Part shown: positions 23,754 to 36,471 of the stretch, in pieces | How positions within the stretch are numbered: position 1 is the first letter of the stretch | Layout: each line of letters starts with the position of its first letter | Assembly (NCBI GenBank): GCA_023512835.1 | Contig: CM042087.1 | Location: forward strand, 11,569,715-11,633,714 | Length of the DNA: 64,000 nt | Reading direction: 5' to 3' | DNA from: Taxillus chinensis | Taxonomy: Eukaryota; Streptophyta; Magnoliopsida; Santalales; Loranthaceae | Program-made: the position numbers and the translations under genes | Notes under the pieces: generated by a model | What the model was told of the DNA's origin: nothing | The model's input: the letters and a program-made list of their open reading frames with translations, nothing else | Databases searched by the model: none

Positions 23754-25374
23754 TTAATCATGGAAAAGTTTAGGATATTTTTGCCTCGTTGTTTCTTCAT
23801 GCTCCCACGTTGCCTCCTCGGTGATTTGATTCCTCCATAACACTTTCACGAGTGGAATTCTTTTCGTACGTAACACTTGTTCCTTGCGGTCAAGGATTTG
23901 CACCGGATGTTCTTCGTAGGTCAAGTCAACATCGAGTTGGACAGGCTCTTCTGTTAAAACATGTGATGGATCTGGTATGTACTTTCTTAGGAGAGACACA
24001 TGGAACACATTGTGCACGTGTTCCAAATGTGGTGGTAGGGCTAGGCGATATCTTGTTGCTCCAATCTTTTCTACTATGTCAAATGGTCCAATGTATCGGG
24101 GGCTTAACTTCCCTTTCTTTCCAAATCGCATGACTCCTTTCCATGGTGAAACCTTTAGAAATACATGATCGCCTACTTCAAACTCCAAGTCCTTTCGTCG
24201 GTGGTCCGCATAACTCTTCTCGCCTGCTTTGAGCGGCTCGCATATGGTGCTGAATTAGACGCACCTTTTCTCGTTGTTTCTTGCACCAAATCGGGGGCAA
24301 GTAATTTGCTTTCTCCTACCTCATCCCAACATGTTGGTGTTCGACACCTTTTCCCATAAAGAGCTTCATATGGTGCCATTTGTATACTTGCGTGATAGCT
24401 ATTATTATAGGAGAACTCCACCAAGGGAAGGTGTTTCTCCCAATCTCCTTGAAAGTCAATAGCACAAGCTCTAAGCATGTCCTCCAAAGTTTGGATTGTC
24501 CTCTCGATTGCCCATCTGTTTGAGGGTGGAAGGCAGATCTAAACTTCATTCGGTACTTAAGGCATGTTGAAGGCTCCTCCAAAACTTAGATGTGAATCTT
24601 GGATCACGATCGAGAGACGATTGATAATGGCACTCCATGCAATCAAATGACTTCCTTGATGTATAGTTTGGCTAATTGATCCAACGAGAAATCGTCGCGG
24701 ATAGGGATAAAGTGAGATGCTTTTGTCAGGCGATCCACTACGACCCAAATCGCATTGTGTCCTTTTGATGTTCTAGGTAGACCCGTGACAAAATCCATAG
24801 TTACATTTTCCCACTTCCATTCGGGTATTGGAAGTGATTGCAATACTCCACTTGGTAATTGGCGCTCAGCCTTTACTCTTTGACACACCAAGCACCTGGA
24901 TATAAATTCCGCGATTTCTCTCTTCATGTTGTCCCACCAATAGTTCTTTCGTAAGTCTCGATACATCTTGGTGCTTCCTGGATGTATAGAGAATGCGGAG
25001 CTATGTGCTTCGGCTAGTAACTCCCTTTTTAGTCCAGAAGATGATGGTACACGAGTCTTGTACCAAATCTTAAGAAGCCACCGTTATCGATGTTGAACTC
25101 AGGAAGTTTACCTTTTTGCGCTTGCTTCCCTCTTTCGTTGTAGCTTGGGATCTTCTTGTTGTGCCGCTTTTATCCTCTCCAAAAGTGTTGGTTGTATGGT
25201 CATGTGGAATAGGTAGCTTCTTTCCCCAGGTTTTACGATTTCAACATCCAACCTCTTCGGATCTTCAATTAGAGGCCTTTGCGAAGTGATCAATGTTGCC
25301 AAGGTTCCGACATGTTTCCGGCTTAGTGCATAGCCACCACGTTTGCCTTCCCAGGATGGTAGTTGATGGTGCAA
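23754..25374 (-). pseudogene. Element B integrase and chromodomain
   Basis: Minus-strand gypsy integrase. The HHCC domain shows at 24966-24890 (YRDLRKNYWWDNM, CLVCQRVKAE). The first acidic residue is in [10 protein letters not shown] near 24790. An in-frame TGA replaces the Arg codon before LHGVP (24643-24645). A one-base insertion disrupts the SDRD motif near 24615. The TDGQSR region (about 24530) and YEALYGKRCRTPTCWDE follow in other frames. The last 144 codons (24188-23754) are open and encode the SH3-like fold and chromodomain, with HNVFHVSLLRKYIPDPSHV and LWRNQITEEATWE. RNase H-integrase linker sequence occupies 25374-25108. Confidence 0.9.
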
Positions 25375-26832
25375 TCATAGTCTTTTAATAATTCTAGCCA
25401 CCTTCTTTGTCGCATGTTGAGTTCCTTTTGGGTGAATATGTATTTTAGACTTTTATGATCGGTGTAGATCTCACATTTCTCCCCATAAAGATAGTGACGC
25501 CAAATCTTTAGTGCAAGGATGATTGCTGCTAGTTCTAAGTCGTGTGTGGGATAGTTCACCTCGTGGGTTTTTAGTTGTCGTGATGCATAGGCAATTACTT
25601 TACCATTTTGCATTAACACACAACCAAGTCCTTCCTTCGATGCATCGCTATAAATTGTGAAGTTTTCTCCTCCTGAAGGTAGTGCCGGCACGGGTGTACT
25701 AACTAGGCGCCGTTTTAGTTCTCGAAAGCTTTCCTCACACTTCGTGGTCCATTCGATCTTAGCACCCTTACGAGTCGGCTTTATTAATGGGCCTGCCGAT
25801 CTCGCAAAGTTTTCTACGAACCTTCGGTAATAGCCTGCGAGTCCGAGAAAACTACGAACCTCCGTTCTTGTTTTGGGTCTTGGCCGTCTTCTATTGCCTT
25901 TGTTTTTGCAGGATCCACGGAGATGCCTTCATGAGTGACAATATGTCCTAAAAATGCGACTTGTTGTAACCAAAATTCGCATTTGCTGAATTTGGCATAT
26001 AGTTTCTTCTCTCTTAAGGTTTGCGATACGCTCCTTAAATGCTCTTCATGTTCTTCGCGACTCTTGGAGTAAATAAGTATGTCATCAATGAAAACAACGA
26101 CACACTTGTCCAAGAAGTCATGGAATATTCTGTTCATCAGGTCCATGAATATTGCGGGGGCATTGGTTAATCCGAAAGGCATTACGACGAATTCATAGTG
26201 GCCATACCTCGTTCGGAAGGCCGTCTTGGGAATGTCCATCTCCTTCACCCTTAATTGATGGTAACCTGATCGAAGGTCAATTTTTGAGAAGTATTGAGCG
26301 CCTTTAAGTTGATCGAAGAGATCATTTATCCTTGGTAAAGGATATTTATTCTTGATGGTGACGTTGTTTAGTCCTCTATAGTCGATGCGAGCCTCATTGA
26401 GCCATCCTTCTTCTTCACGAACAAGACCGGTGCTCCCCAAGGTGATGCACTAGGCCTAATGAATCCTTTGTCCATCAAATCTTGCAATTGCTTCTTCAAT
26501 TCGTTTAACTCTGTTGGTGCCATCCGATAAGGACTTTTGGAGATTGGATTTGTCCCAGGAAATAGATCGATGGAGAATTCAACTTCTCGTGGCGGAGGAG
26601 GTCCTGGTAATTCTTCCGGAAACACATCTTCATATTTGCAAACGATAGGGACTTCTTTTAATGTAATCTCACCTACACTTGTGTTGACCGAGGAAAGATA
26701 TCCCTCTTTTGGATGGTTAGATACATCCTCTCCATCCTTTTGACACGTAAACACCAACTTAGGTTGGTTTGGGAGATTAAAAATTACTCTTTTCGAGTAC
26801 ACTCTATGGTGGCGTGATTGGATGTTAACCAA
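25323..26832 (-). pseudogene. Element B reverse transcriptase and RNase H
   Basis: RT is encoded in two overlapping frames. The first (26832-26368) carries the protease-RT connector, [10 protein letters not shown] and [21 protein letters not shown]. The second (26440-25814) carries IDYRGLNN, the YHQLRV motif, [13 protein letters not shown] and the catalytic FIDD box near 26090. The frames join at single-base losses near 26404 (IDYRG region) and near 25890. RNase H (25691-25323) is open with [23 protein letters not shown] and [10 protein letters not shown], so its catalytic residues look present. Otherwise the domains are full length. Confidence 0.92.
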
Positions 26833-28448
26833 TCCATCCCTAATATAACATCAAAGTCCACTATTTGTAAGGAGATTAGGTTTCCAGGAAGTACCCTATC
26901 ACATATAGTAATGGGGCATGCTTTATATATCTTAGTGGCATTTATGGTGATACCACTTGGTGTCATTACTGTTAATTCCACTTTTAATCTCTGATGTGGA
27001 ATATCCATATGTTCAGCATACTTTGGTGAGACGAAAGAATGCGTTGAACCAGAATCAAATAAGGTATAAGCGTTTCTTGAACTTATGAGCAAGGTACCTT
27101 TCACCACATCGTTGTTTGATTCTTCTTCCATTATTGGCTCCACTTCTGCAGTTGTAATGGCGTACGAGCGAGCTGGTGCCCTAGGTGGTTGTTGCGGCTG
27201 CTGTGGTTGTGGCTGTCGTTGTGGCTGTACATGTCGAAGTGGTTGCTGCAACAGTTGTCGATAATCCCCCGTAGTTTTTGCATGTGGGCATTTATTTGCA
27301 TAATGTCCAAATTCATTGCAGTTGAAACATTGGACGGTCGGGCGTGTACTTGGTTCTGGTCTTGGTGCATGTAAAGGGTTATGCATACGAATGGGATTAG
27401 GACCCATTTGGGGCCCTTGTTTAGGCCTTTCCCGGCATTCACGTGCTTGATGTCCAGCTTTACCACACTTGAAACATTTTCCCGATCCTTGGAGACATTC
27501 ACCAGAGTGTCTTTTACCACATTTAGGGCAGGTGGAATGTACTACCTCCTTCATACTAGGCTTTGTGATCTCCGATCCATTAGCTTGGTGTTTCCTTTTC
27601 TTATCATTTTGACTACGATTTTGGTGGTAGTCAAGATGTTCCATTTCTACTTTGATCGCGCATCGAACAACGACTTCATAGTCGGGGAAGTCAAAAGCTG
27701 CCAATGCTCTCCGTATGCTTGGTTTCAACCCATGGTAGAACATTTGAACTTTACTTTGCGTTTCAGCTACGTACTGAGGTGCGTACCTTGCTAACTTGGT
27801 GAACTTTGCCTCATACGTGGCCACGGTATCATCATCCTTTTGTTTAAGATCGAGGAAGTCCCTCTCCATCTTACTCCTCAATGGTCGAGGAAAATACTTT
27901 TCTAGTAAGATTCCTTTGAAAGCTTCCCGACTTAGAGCTTCTATCTCTCCCTCGCTTTTGGTATTCTTAACAAGGGTCCACCATTGGTTTGCCTCGCCCT
28001 CCATTCTGTAAATGGCAAACTTTATCTTTTTCTGGTCAGGACATTCCAATACTGAGAATATCTTTTCTAACTTATTAATCCATTCCTCCATGTGAGTGGG
28101 ATCAGTTGAACCAGAGAAGGTTGGGGGATGCTGCTTCATAAATTGGTCAACTGTCACCTCTTTTGGTTGAGGGTTTATACCTTGCTCCGGTTGACCAACG
28201 GGTGTGTTGGGTTGAGTCATATTTGCTGCCATCGTTTGTGCCATTTGCATAAGAAATGCCATCAGGTTCTCTGCGCTTACACCTTGTGGTGCTGCCATGT
28301 TTGAAGGTTGCCCATTTGGTGGTAGTGTTCCCGCAACCTGTCCACTAGAGGAAGAGTTCATTGGTGTTGAACCCTCTTGAAGTTCATTGGCCATACCGTT
28401 ATTCCTTGTGGAGTTGTTCCTGTTTCCTCCGTTCCTTGTTTCAACCAT
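26784..28448 (-). CDS. Element B gag and protease (554 codons, open)
   Basis: The best preserved ORF of the window. The start at 28448 follows the PBS and an approximately 155-bp leader. Residues about 100-260 form the Retrotrans_gag capsid core (with [15 protein letters not shown] and NQWWTLVK). Basic/Gln-rich sequence precedes three CCHC-type clusters: [26 protein letters not shown] and [14 protein letters not shown]. After a Gln/Pro-rich stretch comes the retroviral-type aspartic protease with DSGSTHSF (near 27045) and the later VILGMDWL motif. Gag packages the RNA; the protease would cleave the polyprotein. The frame ends at a TAA created by loss of one A in an A-run near 26790, after which pol continues in another frame. 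Confidence 0.93.
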   Translation of the reverse strand: MVETRNGGNRNNSTRNNGMANELQEGSTPMNSSSSGQVAGTLPPNGQPSNMAAPQGVSAENLMAFLMQMAQTMAANMTQPNTPVGQPEQGINPQPKEVTVDQFMKQHPPTFSGSTDPTHMEEWINKLEKIFSVLECPDQKKIKFAIYRMEGEANQWWTLVKNTKSEGEIEALSREAFKGILLEKYFPRPLRSKMERDFLDLKQKDDDTVATYEAKFTKLARYAPQYVAETQSKVQMFYHGLKPSIRRALAAFDFPDYEVVVRCAIKVEMEHLDYHQNRSQNDKKRKHQANGSEITKPSMKEVVHSTCPKCGKRHSGECLQGSGKCFKCGKAGHQARECRERPKQGPQMGPNPIRMHNPLHAPRPEPSTRPTVQCFNCNEFGHYANKCPHAKTTGDYRQLLQQPLRHVQPQRQPQPQQPQQPPRAPARSYAITTAEVEPIMEEESNNDVVKGTLLISSRNAYTLFDSGSTHSFVSPKYAEHMDIPHQRLKVELTVMTPSGITINATKIYKACPITICDRVLPGNLISLQIVDFDVILGMDWLTSNHATIECTRKE

Positions 28449-28602
28449 TTTGGCCCTTTAAGCACACACGTTACTCGAGGTTAGGTTAGTTCAAAATTAA
28501 CCATATAACCACAATAATACTTATGTAAAATAATTCACTATAATTGGTATAGGAATCTATACTATGTTATTTATAACTAGTCTCTATACCTAACTAAACC
28601 TT

Positions 28603-28614
28603 TGCTCGATACCA
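28603..28614 (-). other. Element B primer binding site
   Basis: Complement TGGTATCGAGCA, three bases inside the 5' LTR that starts (on the + strand) at 28618. The leader 28449-28602 between it and gag shows no other feature. Confidence 0.88.
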
Positions 28615-28617
28615 GAT

Positions 28618-31182
28618 TGTAACGCCCCCAAATCTGGACTTTCGGACCGGGTGCGTTAGATAAATAAAATATTACAATTATATGAATAGTAATCTATTAC
28701 TCAACATAAATTCGATGGTTTATTTATTACATCAAGACTCATCACAAGATCTCTAAGGTTTAGCGTTTAGAGACTAGGTGTTGATAACCCATTATAGTTT
28801 TACATGACATAAATACTACATGCATAATCTTCTTATGATTTTATTCCAAGCACTCTGGACACCATTATCCTAGCATCCTTGCTTTCTCCTAGTTCCCTGG
28901 GGTTTGAAACAAAACATGAAAGGAAATGAGCTCAAATAGCCCAGTAAGGTTAAAAGTAAGGGATAATATATGGAGAATAATCAACTCATGGAAAAATAAG
29001 AATATCTACTCATCTAGGTTCACCACCTAGATATCTTGCATAACTTGTTATCAACTGGATTGACACTCTCCAAGTGATGTTCTTTACCCAATGCATTGGA
29101 GGTCTTTCTGGAACCACCCATAAACATATTGCCAAACATAAAACATATCTTCACAAACTTTCAAACAATCACATCAATGGTAAATTTCAACGTAAAGGAA
29201 GATCTTGCAATAATAGCCCCGATAAGTAAAAGGGGTATTCACCATTCAATAAGTTAGATTACCAAGTTTCCAAGAAGTGCCAAAGAAAGTTAATTCTTCT
29301 TAAAATAATATTATAAGAAAAAAAATCTTGAGATATAAATATAGAGAAGAAATAGAAAATGAATTTTCACGTCGGAGATCGTGGTAAGGAAAGAAGAGGG
29401 GATCCTTACTATCTTTTTGTCTTCCGCGTTTATAAACCTTGAAACAAAATTTAAAAGTTAATATTTTAGTTTGAATAATAGTATATTCATAAATAATATA
29501 TTGAGAGACATATATAAGTATATTATGGTGAAAAAACTTCTCATGATAATAATAATAATCTATACGTATACATATACCTATATAATATACGTATATACTA
29601 TACAATATACATATATATATTGAGGGGCAAAGCCATCCATAATATATATATGTATGAGGAGACTTAGCCTTCCATGGAATAATAATAATCTATATACTCA
29701 TATATACATATCATATACATATATATATTGAGGGGCAAAGCCATCCATAATATATATATGTATGAGGAGGCTTAGCCTTCCATGGAATAATAATAATTTA
29801 TATATATACATATACGTATTGTTTAATAAATATACATATATATATTGAGGGGCAAGGCCATCCATAATATATATATGTATGAGGAGGAAGAACATGATTA
29901 ATATATGCTTGAAATATTTACCTCTTGGAACTTCCAACAAGTGAGAGGAAGATTGAGAGAAGAGAAGGCTTGGAGGGCTATTGGGGTGTTAATAGAACTT
30001 TTTGGGAAGTATTTGGAGGAGAGTTTTGTAGCTTATTTGAATGGAAAGAGTGCTTGAGAAGGGAAGTGAGGCATGCTATTTATAGGTAAGGTGGTAGGTG
30101 TAATAGTGTGAAAAATAGTGTACGAATTTGACTTTGGCATTAAATTAAATTATTTAAAATATATATAATACTTTATTTTCCTCATATTATATTTTATTAA
30201 AAACGTGGTTATCTCCTCCTACCATTTAAAAATGTTTTAAGACTTTTAAACCTAGAAGGTTCCTTTGGCATCAAAAGTCCACATTGGTGTACTCCCTACT
30301 AATTCAATTATAACGTTTTTAATTTTGTAGTTTTTGACAAATGTACAATTGTATTGCATTAGTAACTCAAATATCTACAAATGGGTACCAATTTTATAAT
30401 TTTCACATGTGTATAACAAAAGTTATTGAATTTTAAAGTCATACTAAAATGTTTACCCGTTCACACTGAACCTATGTGTAGTATTTTAACTTCTGGAATT
30501 GATTGGCTTCATATTAAATTCTGAAATTTTTACACGTTTTAGCTAAGTGATAAAGGAACAAATGGGCTTTGGTTTCATGTCAATTGGATCTGTATAACTC
30601 AAGTTATGAATTTTTGAATGGGACCTCCAGAATCTGCCTTATTCAAATTTTTGGGTCTTACCTATGTTTCATACTTTTGGTAAAGTTAAGGCTTGTAATA
30701 CTTACTTACCCATAGTAATTTGGTTTAAGAAACTAAATGACATAATATATAGCATCTAAACTTTTTATGATGTATAAGAAATTATTTTATTTTTATAACG
30801 TATTTAATATTAACGCGGATAAAATAATATTATTGCGTAATCAATAAACAATAAAGTAGATAACATTATATTCCATGACTTCTTACTTTATAAACCTATA
30901 AAGTATAATATTATAAAACATTATTACATACTCATACCTATTTATAACAATTCAAACGGATACTATTATAACGATTAGTTACTTATTCCAACGGTTAGTT
31001 ACTATTCTAACTGCTAGTTACTATTCTAACGGCTACTTACTAGTCACATGCTACTTAAATGACTATATTGGGTACTTATTTTTATTGTGATAATATCTAA
31101 AATATTCTTTCTAACTATTTTTAGTAATGAAATTATTATTATTACTATTTAAGGAAGAGCTTAAATTTTTGCAGGTCTTACA
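28618..31182 (-). repeat. Element B 5' LTR (2565 bp)
   Basis: Near-identical partner of 21144-23707. Differences noticed by eye include CTGGACACC versus CGAACACC near 28856, CCAGTAAGG near 28944, and a T/G near 30341. Followed by the CATGT duplication. Confidence 0.95.
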
Positions 31183-31594
31183 CATGTAGCCGCTAGGAAC
31201 ATGGGAAGGGTTGGGGAGACTTGATCCCTACTTGAGCTGTGGTTGCTCACCCCTCCTACCTGTGTTTGCTTGTTTTCCAGGGACTTACAAGCGTTAGGTG
31301 GATACACCAAGGTGGAAGACCATCTTCATTTTATTGTTCAGTTCAGTAATGTAATTTTATAATTTATGTAACCCCAAGGGGGGGAAATGTAATAAGGGAT
31401 TGAACTGTAGTATGGAACATGGTTGGTTTGTGACCCCTTTGATGTTTGAAATTAAATAAAGATGTGGCTTGTTTGTTTATTGTAGTTGTTAGTTTTGCTC
31501 ATGTGGCATCCAGTAATCCAACCCCTTTACCCTCCGTGTGGATGAACGGGGAGTCACGTACCGGTTTCCCCAGGTCGGAAATCCGGGCGTGACA
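31183..31594 (+). repeat. Family A 5' LTR, second part
   Basis: Resumes after element B with the duplicated CATGT, then AGCCGCTAGGAACATGGG. It ends GGGCGTGACA at 31594 and matches 38178-38583 of the 3' LTR. Includes ATTAAATAAAG near 31454, a plausible polyadenylation region. Confidence 0.92.
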
Positions 31595-31597
31595 AGA

Positions 31598-31609
31598 TGG
31601 TATCGAGCA
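31598..31609 (+). other. Element A primer binding site and leader
   Basis: TGGTATCGAGCA three bases inside the 5' LTR, the same PBS type as element B. A leader of about 400 bp (31610-32013) leads to gag; I see nothing else in it. Confidence 0.88.
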
Positions 31610-32013
31610 TGGTCTAGTTGGCCTAGAGTAGTGGGCGGACCTGGTTATCCTAAGTCCTTTGGAGGAGCCTGGAGGGACATGCCTGATCAACATGGTCCTC
31701 TTTGAGCCTCCAAGGTGTACTTAGGATAGTCCAGTCTTGTGGTAGGATTTGCATGCATTGGCATTAGGGCACTAGTTGCATTTGCTGTGAATGTGTGCTA
31801 AACTTTGGAAAATGTGGATAAGATAATATGATTAAGTGTGAAATGTGCAACTCTGATTTGTTTGGCAATGCGTACCGAACTGTAAAATGTGATTGATACA
31901 ATGTATGTGTGTAATGTCTTGTGATAGTGGAATTGATCAGTGGGGTAGAGGTAGTGACGCGATAGATTATAAATTCGTTTTGACGTTTGTGCTTCTTACT
32001 TCGTGTAGTAAGA

Positions 32014-33115
32014 ATGCCGCTGAGGAGAGGGACACGTGCGTCCGGGGCAGTGGCTGATGAGTCATCTGCCCATGAGGGTCCGGGTGCGGGACAGTCCGTT
32101 GGAGGGCATGCGTTGTTGCTGGCACAGCTACGAGAAGGCATCCGGCTGGAGGTACGAGAGCTACGGGAGGGACTCCGGCAGGAGGTTCGGGAGGAGGTGC
32201 GCCGTGAGATGGCGGCACGGCCAGGTGGTACCACCACCACCACCACCAGTAGGGGAGCTACCTCGTGAGCGTGAGAGTTTGCTGGGTGGTGTACCGACTC
32301 GTGCAGAGGATGACGTGGTGACACGGTTCTGAAAGGAACAACCTCCGCGATTCAAGGGGGAAGGAGATCCCATGGTAGCTGAGCAGTGGTTGAGGCAGAT
32401 CGAGCATGTGTTCTCCTTTCTCCTGCCCCGGGAAGAGGATACGGTGTGACCGGCCATTCGGCACTGGAGGGGGATGCTTTGGAGTGGTGGACGAGTGTCG
32501 CGGTGCGTGCGGTGCAACTCATGCTTTGGGAGGACTTCTTGCAACTCTTCCATGATGAGTTCTTCCCGGAATCGGTGAGATGGCAGAAGAGGGAAGAATT
32601 CGGCGGCTGAAGCAAGGGATCCAGGACGGTACCTGAGTATGAGCGGGAGTTCCGGAGCTTGAGTAGGTTTGCTCCTGAGACTGTGGCAAGGGAGGACCTG
32701 AAGGCCCACAAGTTCACTTTGGGCCTTAGGCCAGCCCTTAGGCAGAGGGTGGCAATTCTACGCTTGAGGACCTATGCTGAGGTTGTGGAGATGGCCCGTA
32801 TAGCCGAGAGAGAACTGGATGATGGGAGGCAGGCCCATTAGGGTCGCCAGTTGCAGAGTGGGCCTGACCGAGATGCAGGGCCCAAGAGGCTCAAGACGGA
32901 GGAGAGGGATAGCAGTTCTTTTCGCAGTCGGGGTCAGACATCTGTGAACCCTGGGAGGTTCACCTGGCGGCGGAAGACAGGGTGGTCCATCTAGGGGTCT
33001 ACCTAGCAGCTGTCACTGCTTGTGGAGAGCAGGGTCGGAGTGCCCCAAGAAGGACTAGCGCTGCAACAACTGTGGACGAGAGGGCCATTTGCGCCGGGTT
33101 TGCAGGAGTGGCAAC
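32014..33115 (+). pseudogene. Element A gag
   Basis: The start at 32014 (MPLRRGTRA) resembles the MPPRR start of element C. A charged, Glu/Arg-rich N-terminal segment is followed after frame changes by the capsid core: PRFKG, QWLRQIEHVFSF (about 32345-32420) and LRPALRQRV (about 32725). The zinc knuckle CNNCGREGHLRRVC lies at about 33060-33103. In-frame stops include the ones near 32330 and 32448, and at least three frames are needed to follow the protein. The order and spacing agree with element C gag at 51199-52340. Confidence 0.85.
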
Positions 33116-34786
33116 AGGGGAGCGGGGGGCGTGGCATCCAGCGTGAGGAGTGATGCTAGCTTCCGTGCACCAACTGAGAGACCAGCTCATCAGTGGCAGG
33201 CCAGCCAGGCAGGATCCAGTCAGACTCGACCTCAGGGGAGGCCAGAGCGACAACAGGCTGATGCTAGAGGCAGTCAGGGCGGGAGCCGCCCAGTGAGTGA
33301 GCCAACCAGTGGCACGGGCCAAGGGAGGATGTTTGCACTGAATGCGACACCCCAGGAGGAGGCTGAGCTACCACCTTCACTGGCAGAGGAGGGAGCAGGA
33401 CCATCGGTGGTTAGAGGTACTCTTTTGATCTCCCGCATGCTTGCTTCTGTTCTTTTCGATACGGGTGCATCGCGTTCTTTTATTGCTGAGCTTATAGTTA
33501 AGGGCTTGGGGTTAACGTGTGTTGAGGCGGAGAGGTCCTTAGTTGTAGAGTCTCCGGTGGAAAAGAGGGTGTGGCCCGCTGTTGTGGACCAATTTCAGGA
33601 TGTTTTTCCTGAAGAGTTGAGGAGTTTGCCACCTAAGAGGAGTGTGGAGTTCACCATTGAGTTGGTGCCGGGGACGGGTCCGATTTCCCAAGTAGCGTAT
33701 CGTATGGGGTCGGCCCGAGCCGAGGAGCGCAGAGGCAAATCGAGGAGTTGGGGGACCAGGGGTATATTAGACCGAGTACCTCACCTTGGGGTGCTCCGGT
33801 GCTCTTTGCTAAGAAGGATGATGGCACGCTTCGTCTCTGCATCGACTACAGGAAGCTGAATTCAGTGACTATGAAGAACAAGTACCCGTTGCCTCGGATA
33901 GATGACCTATTTGACCAATTAAGTGGGGCCTAGTGGTTTTCCAAAATAAATTTACGGTCGGGGTATCACCAGCTCAGGGTTAGGGAGGACGACATCCCTA
34001 AGACGGCTTTCGGTGCGGTATGGGCATTATGAGTGGGTAGTAATGCCTTTCGGGCTCACTAATGCACCAGCGGTGTTCATGCATTTGATGAACCAGGTCT
34101 TTGCTCCATACTTGGATTCGTTTGTGGTGGTGTTTATTGATGATATCTTGGTGTATTCCAAGACCGAGAAGGAGCATGTGGAGCACTTGGCAATAGTGTT
34201 GCAAACCTTGAGGGACCAGCATTGCTTGCTAAGTTTAGCAAGTGTGAGTTTTGGTCAGGGAGGTTCACTTTCTTGGCCATGTGGTGTCACTGAGGGAGTT
34301 AGGGTGGACCCGGCCAAGATTGAGGCCGTGGCATCGTGGGCGAGGCCAACCAACGTTTTTGAGATTCGTAGTTTTCTTGGCTTGGCAGGCTATTACCGTC
34401 GTTTTGTAGAGGGATTCTCCCGTTTGGCAGCTCCTATGACGGCGTTGACTCGGAAGGGAGTGAAGTTTGAGTGGACGGACAAGTGCCAGCGGGCGTTTGA
34501 GGCTCTCAAAACTCGTTTGACCACTGCACCTATGTTGAGGTTGCCTAGGGAGTTTATTCTGTATGAGGTATTTTGCGATGCGTCCAGGGTTGGTTTGGGG
34601 TGTGTGCTTATGCAGGAGCACGGTGTGGTAGCTTATGGGTCAAGGCAGTTGAAGCCTTATGAGCAGAATTACCCTACCCATGATCTTGAGTTGGCGGTTG
34701 TCATCTTCGCCCTGAAGAGTTGGCAACATTACCTTTTGGGGGAGAAGTTCGTGGTGTTCTCAAATCACAAGAGCCTTTAGTACATC
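33116..34786 (+). pseudogene. Element A protease, reverse transcriptase and RNase H
   Basis: Protease starts with VRGTLLISRM and DTGAS (33458-33472) but is truncated. It passes directly in frame into EKRVWPAVVDQFQDVFPEEL, missing about 95 residues present in element C between these points. RT then shows FIRPS-like [15 protein letters not shown] (about 33760), YRKLNSV, a TAG stop near 33931, [20 protein letters not shown] and the catalytic FIDD (about 34135). A frame slip occurs near 34020 and in the KFSKC region near 34230. RNase H has FCDAS and THDLELAVV, but the usual TDHKSL reads SNHKSL (about 34765), replacing a catalytic Asp, followed by a TAG. Confidence 0.9.
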
Positions 34787-36471
34787 TTTACTCAGAAGGA
34801 CTTGAATTTGAGGCGAGAGGAGATGGGTGGAGTATTTGCAAACCTTTGACTTTACTCTTGCCTATACCCCGGGCAAGGGTAATGTTGTGGGCCGACGCGT
34901 TGAGCGAAAAAGGGAAAGCCGAGGTGGCCGTGAGAGAGTGGAAGCCGATGGAGCAATTGGCGATGTTGCGGTGCGGCCTTGTTGTTCGTGATGGTGGGAC
35001 AGTCCTGAGTCCTTTGGTGGTTGTGCCTGAGTTGTACCAGCGCGTCCGGGAGGAACAGTTGGGTGACATTGAGTATGAGGTTCTCCATGCCCGTATTGAG
35101 GCTGGGGAGCTATCTAAGGACTGGACAGAGGGTCCTGAGCATGAGTTGTCTTTTCGGGGGCGGTTGGTAGTGGCTTCTTCCCTCAGGGATGAGGTGATGA
35201 GGGAGTTTCACCAGTCTAGAGTTGCTGTGCATCCAGGGGGTACGAAGATGTACCATGCGCTTCAAGGACATTTTTGGTGGCCTGGGATGAAACGCGATGT
35301 TGCTGCTTTTGTTTCGCAGTGCCTCACGTGTCGCCAGGTGAAGGTTGAGCATCGGTGGCCGCCGGGCATGTTACGACCCTTGCCCATAGCGGAGTGGAAG
35401 TGGGGCCACATAGCGTTGGATTTTGTGACTGGTCTTCCACCCACCACAAGGAGGAAAGATATGATTTGGGTGATTGTGGATCGACTCACAAAGTCGGCCC
35501 ATTTCCTGGCTGTTCGCGAGTGGGACTCTATTGGGACCTTGAGTCATCTATACATGAACGAGATTGTGAGACTACATGGAGTACCATCATCGGTTGTCTC
35601 TGACCGGGATTCGAGGTTCACTTCCCGTTTCTGGGTAGGTTTGCAGGAGGCTATGGGGACCAAACTTCACTTGAGTACAGCCTTTCACCCTGAGACTGAC
35701 GGCCAGACAGAGAGGACGAATCAGACTTTGGAGGACATGTTACGGGCCTGTGTGTTAGATTTTGAGGCTTCGTGGGCGACTCACCTTCCTTTGGTGGAGT
35801 TTGCCTACAACAATAGTTATCAAGCATCCATTGGGATGGCTCCTTTTGAGGCGTTGTATGGGCGGCCGTGTCGATCACCTTTGTGTTGGACCGAGGTGGG
35901 GGAGACAGCTCTTTTGGGACCACAGTTGGTTCAAGAGGCTACCGAGAAGGTTAAGTTGATTCGTCAGCGTTTGTTATCAGCTCAAAGTCGGCAGAAATCT
36001 TATGCGGATCAGCGGCGGCGACCTTTGGAGTTTTCGTTAGTGATCATGTGTTTCTTCGTGTTTCTCCACGTCGTGGACATCGACGGTTTGGGCGAGGTTC
36101 CAAGCTATCTTCGCGGTTTATTGGTCCTTTTGAGATTCTGGATTGTGTGGGGCCTGTGGCCTACCGGTTAGCGTTACCACCGTGGCTGAGTCGAGTGCAC
36201 AACGTATTTCACGTGTCCCAATTGCGGAAGTATCACCCTGACCCCACTCATGTGATCGATTGGGGGACATTAGACATTGAGGATGACATGTCTGTTGTTG
36301 AGGCCCCTATCCGTATCCTAGATCGGCGAGAGAAGCTTTTGCGTGGTCGTGCTATTCCTTTGGTTCACGTGCTGTGGCAGCACCGTGGCATTGAGGAGGA
36401 GACATGGAAATGTGAGTCCGTGATGCGTGAGCAAGACCCCAGAATTGTTCGAGGACCAACAATCTTAAGCG
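34787..36471 (+). pseudogene. Element A integrase and chromodomain
   Basis: The integrase is nearly intact over about 390 codons in one frame to 36030. It has the RNase H-integrase tether, the HHCC domain (HQSRVAVHPGGTKMYHAL...CLTCRQVK), the catalytic Asp in LDFVTGLP, the second Asp in SDRDSRF and Glu in DGQTERTNQ, then YEALYGRPCRSPLCW-type sequence. A one-base shift near 36035 moves the reading to 36048-36471, which encodes FLRVSPRRG, the [19 protein letters not shown] stretch and a chromodomain with [14 protein letters not shown]. All three DDE residues and zinc ligands are present, making this the best integrase in the window. Confidence 0.92.

Larger units (their letters stand above)
21144..31182 (-). 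mobile_element. Chromovirus B (Ty3/gypsy, Tekay-like), youngest insertion
   Basis: 10,039-bp minus-strand element with LTRs of 2564 and 2565 bp (TGTAACGCC...GGTCTTACA on the + strand). The perfect CATGT duplication (21139-21143, 31183-31187) sits inside the element A LTR. Reading leftward: 5' LTR, PBS, gag-protease, RT, RNase H, integrase, chromodomain, 3' LTR. By eye the LTRs differ at only about six positions. Despite this, pol is interrupted by several single-base indels. Confidence 0.96.

Noticed and set aside
27131..28011. Alternative frames on both strands over element B gag
   Set aside because: Shadows of the 554-codon gag-protease frame, which has all expected motifs.
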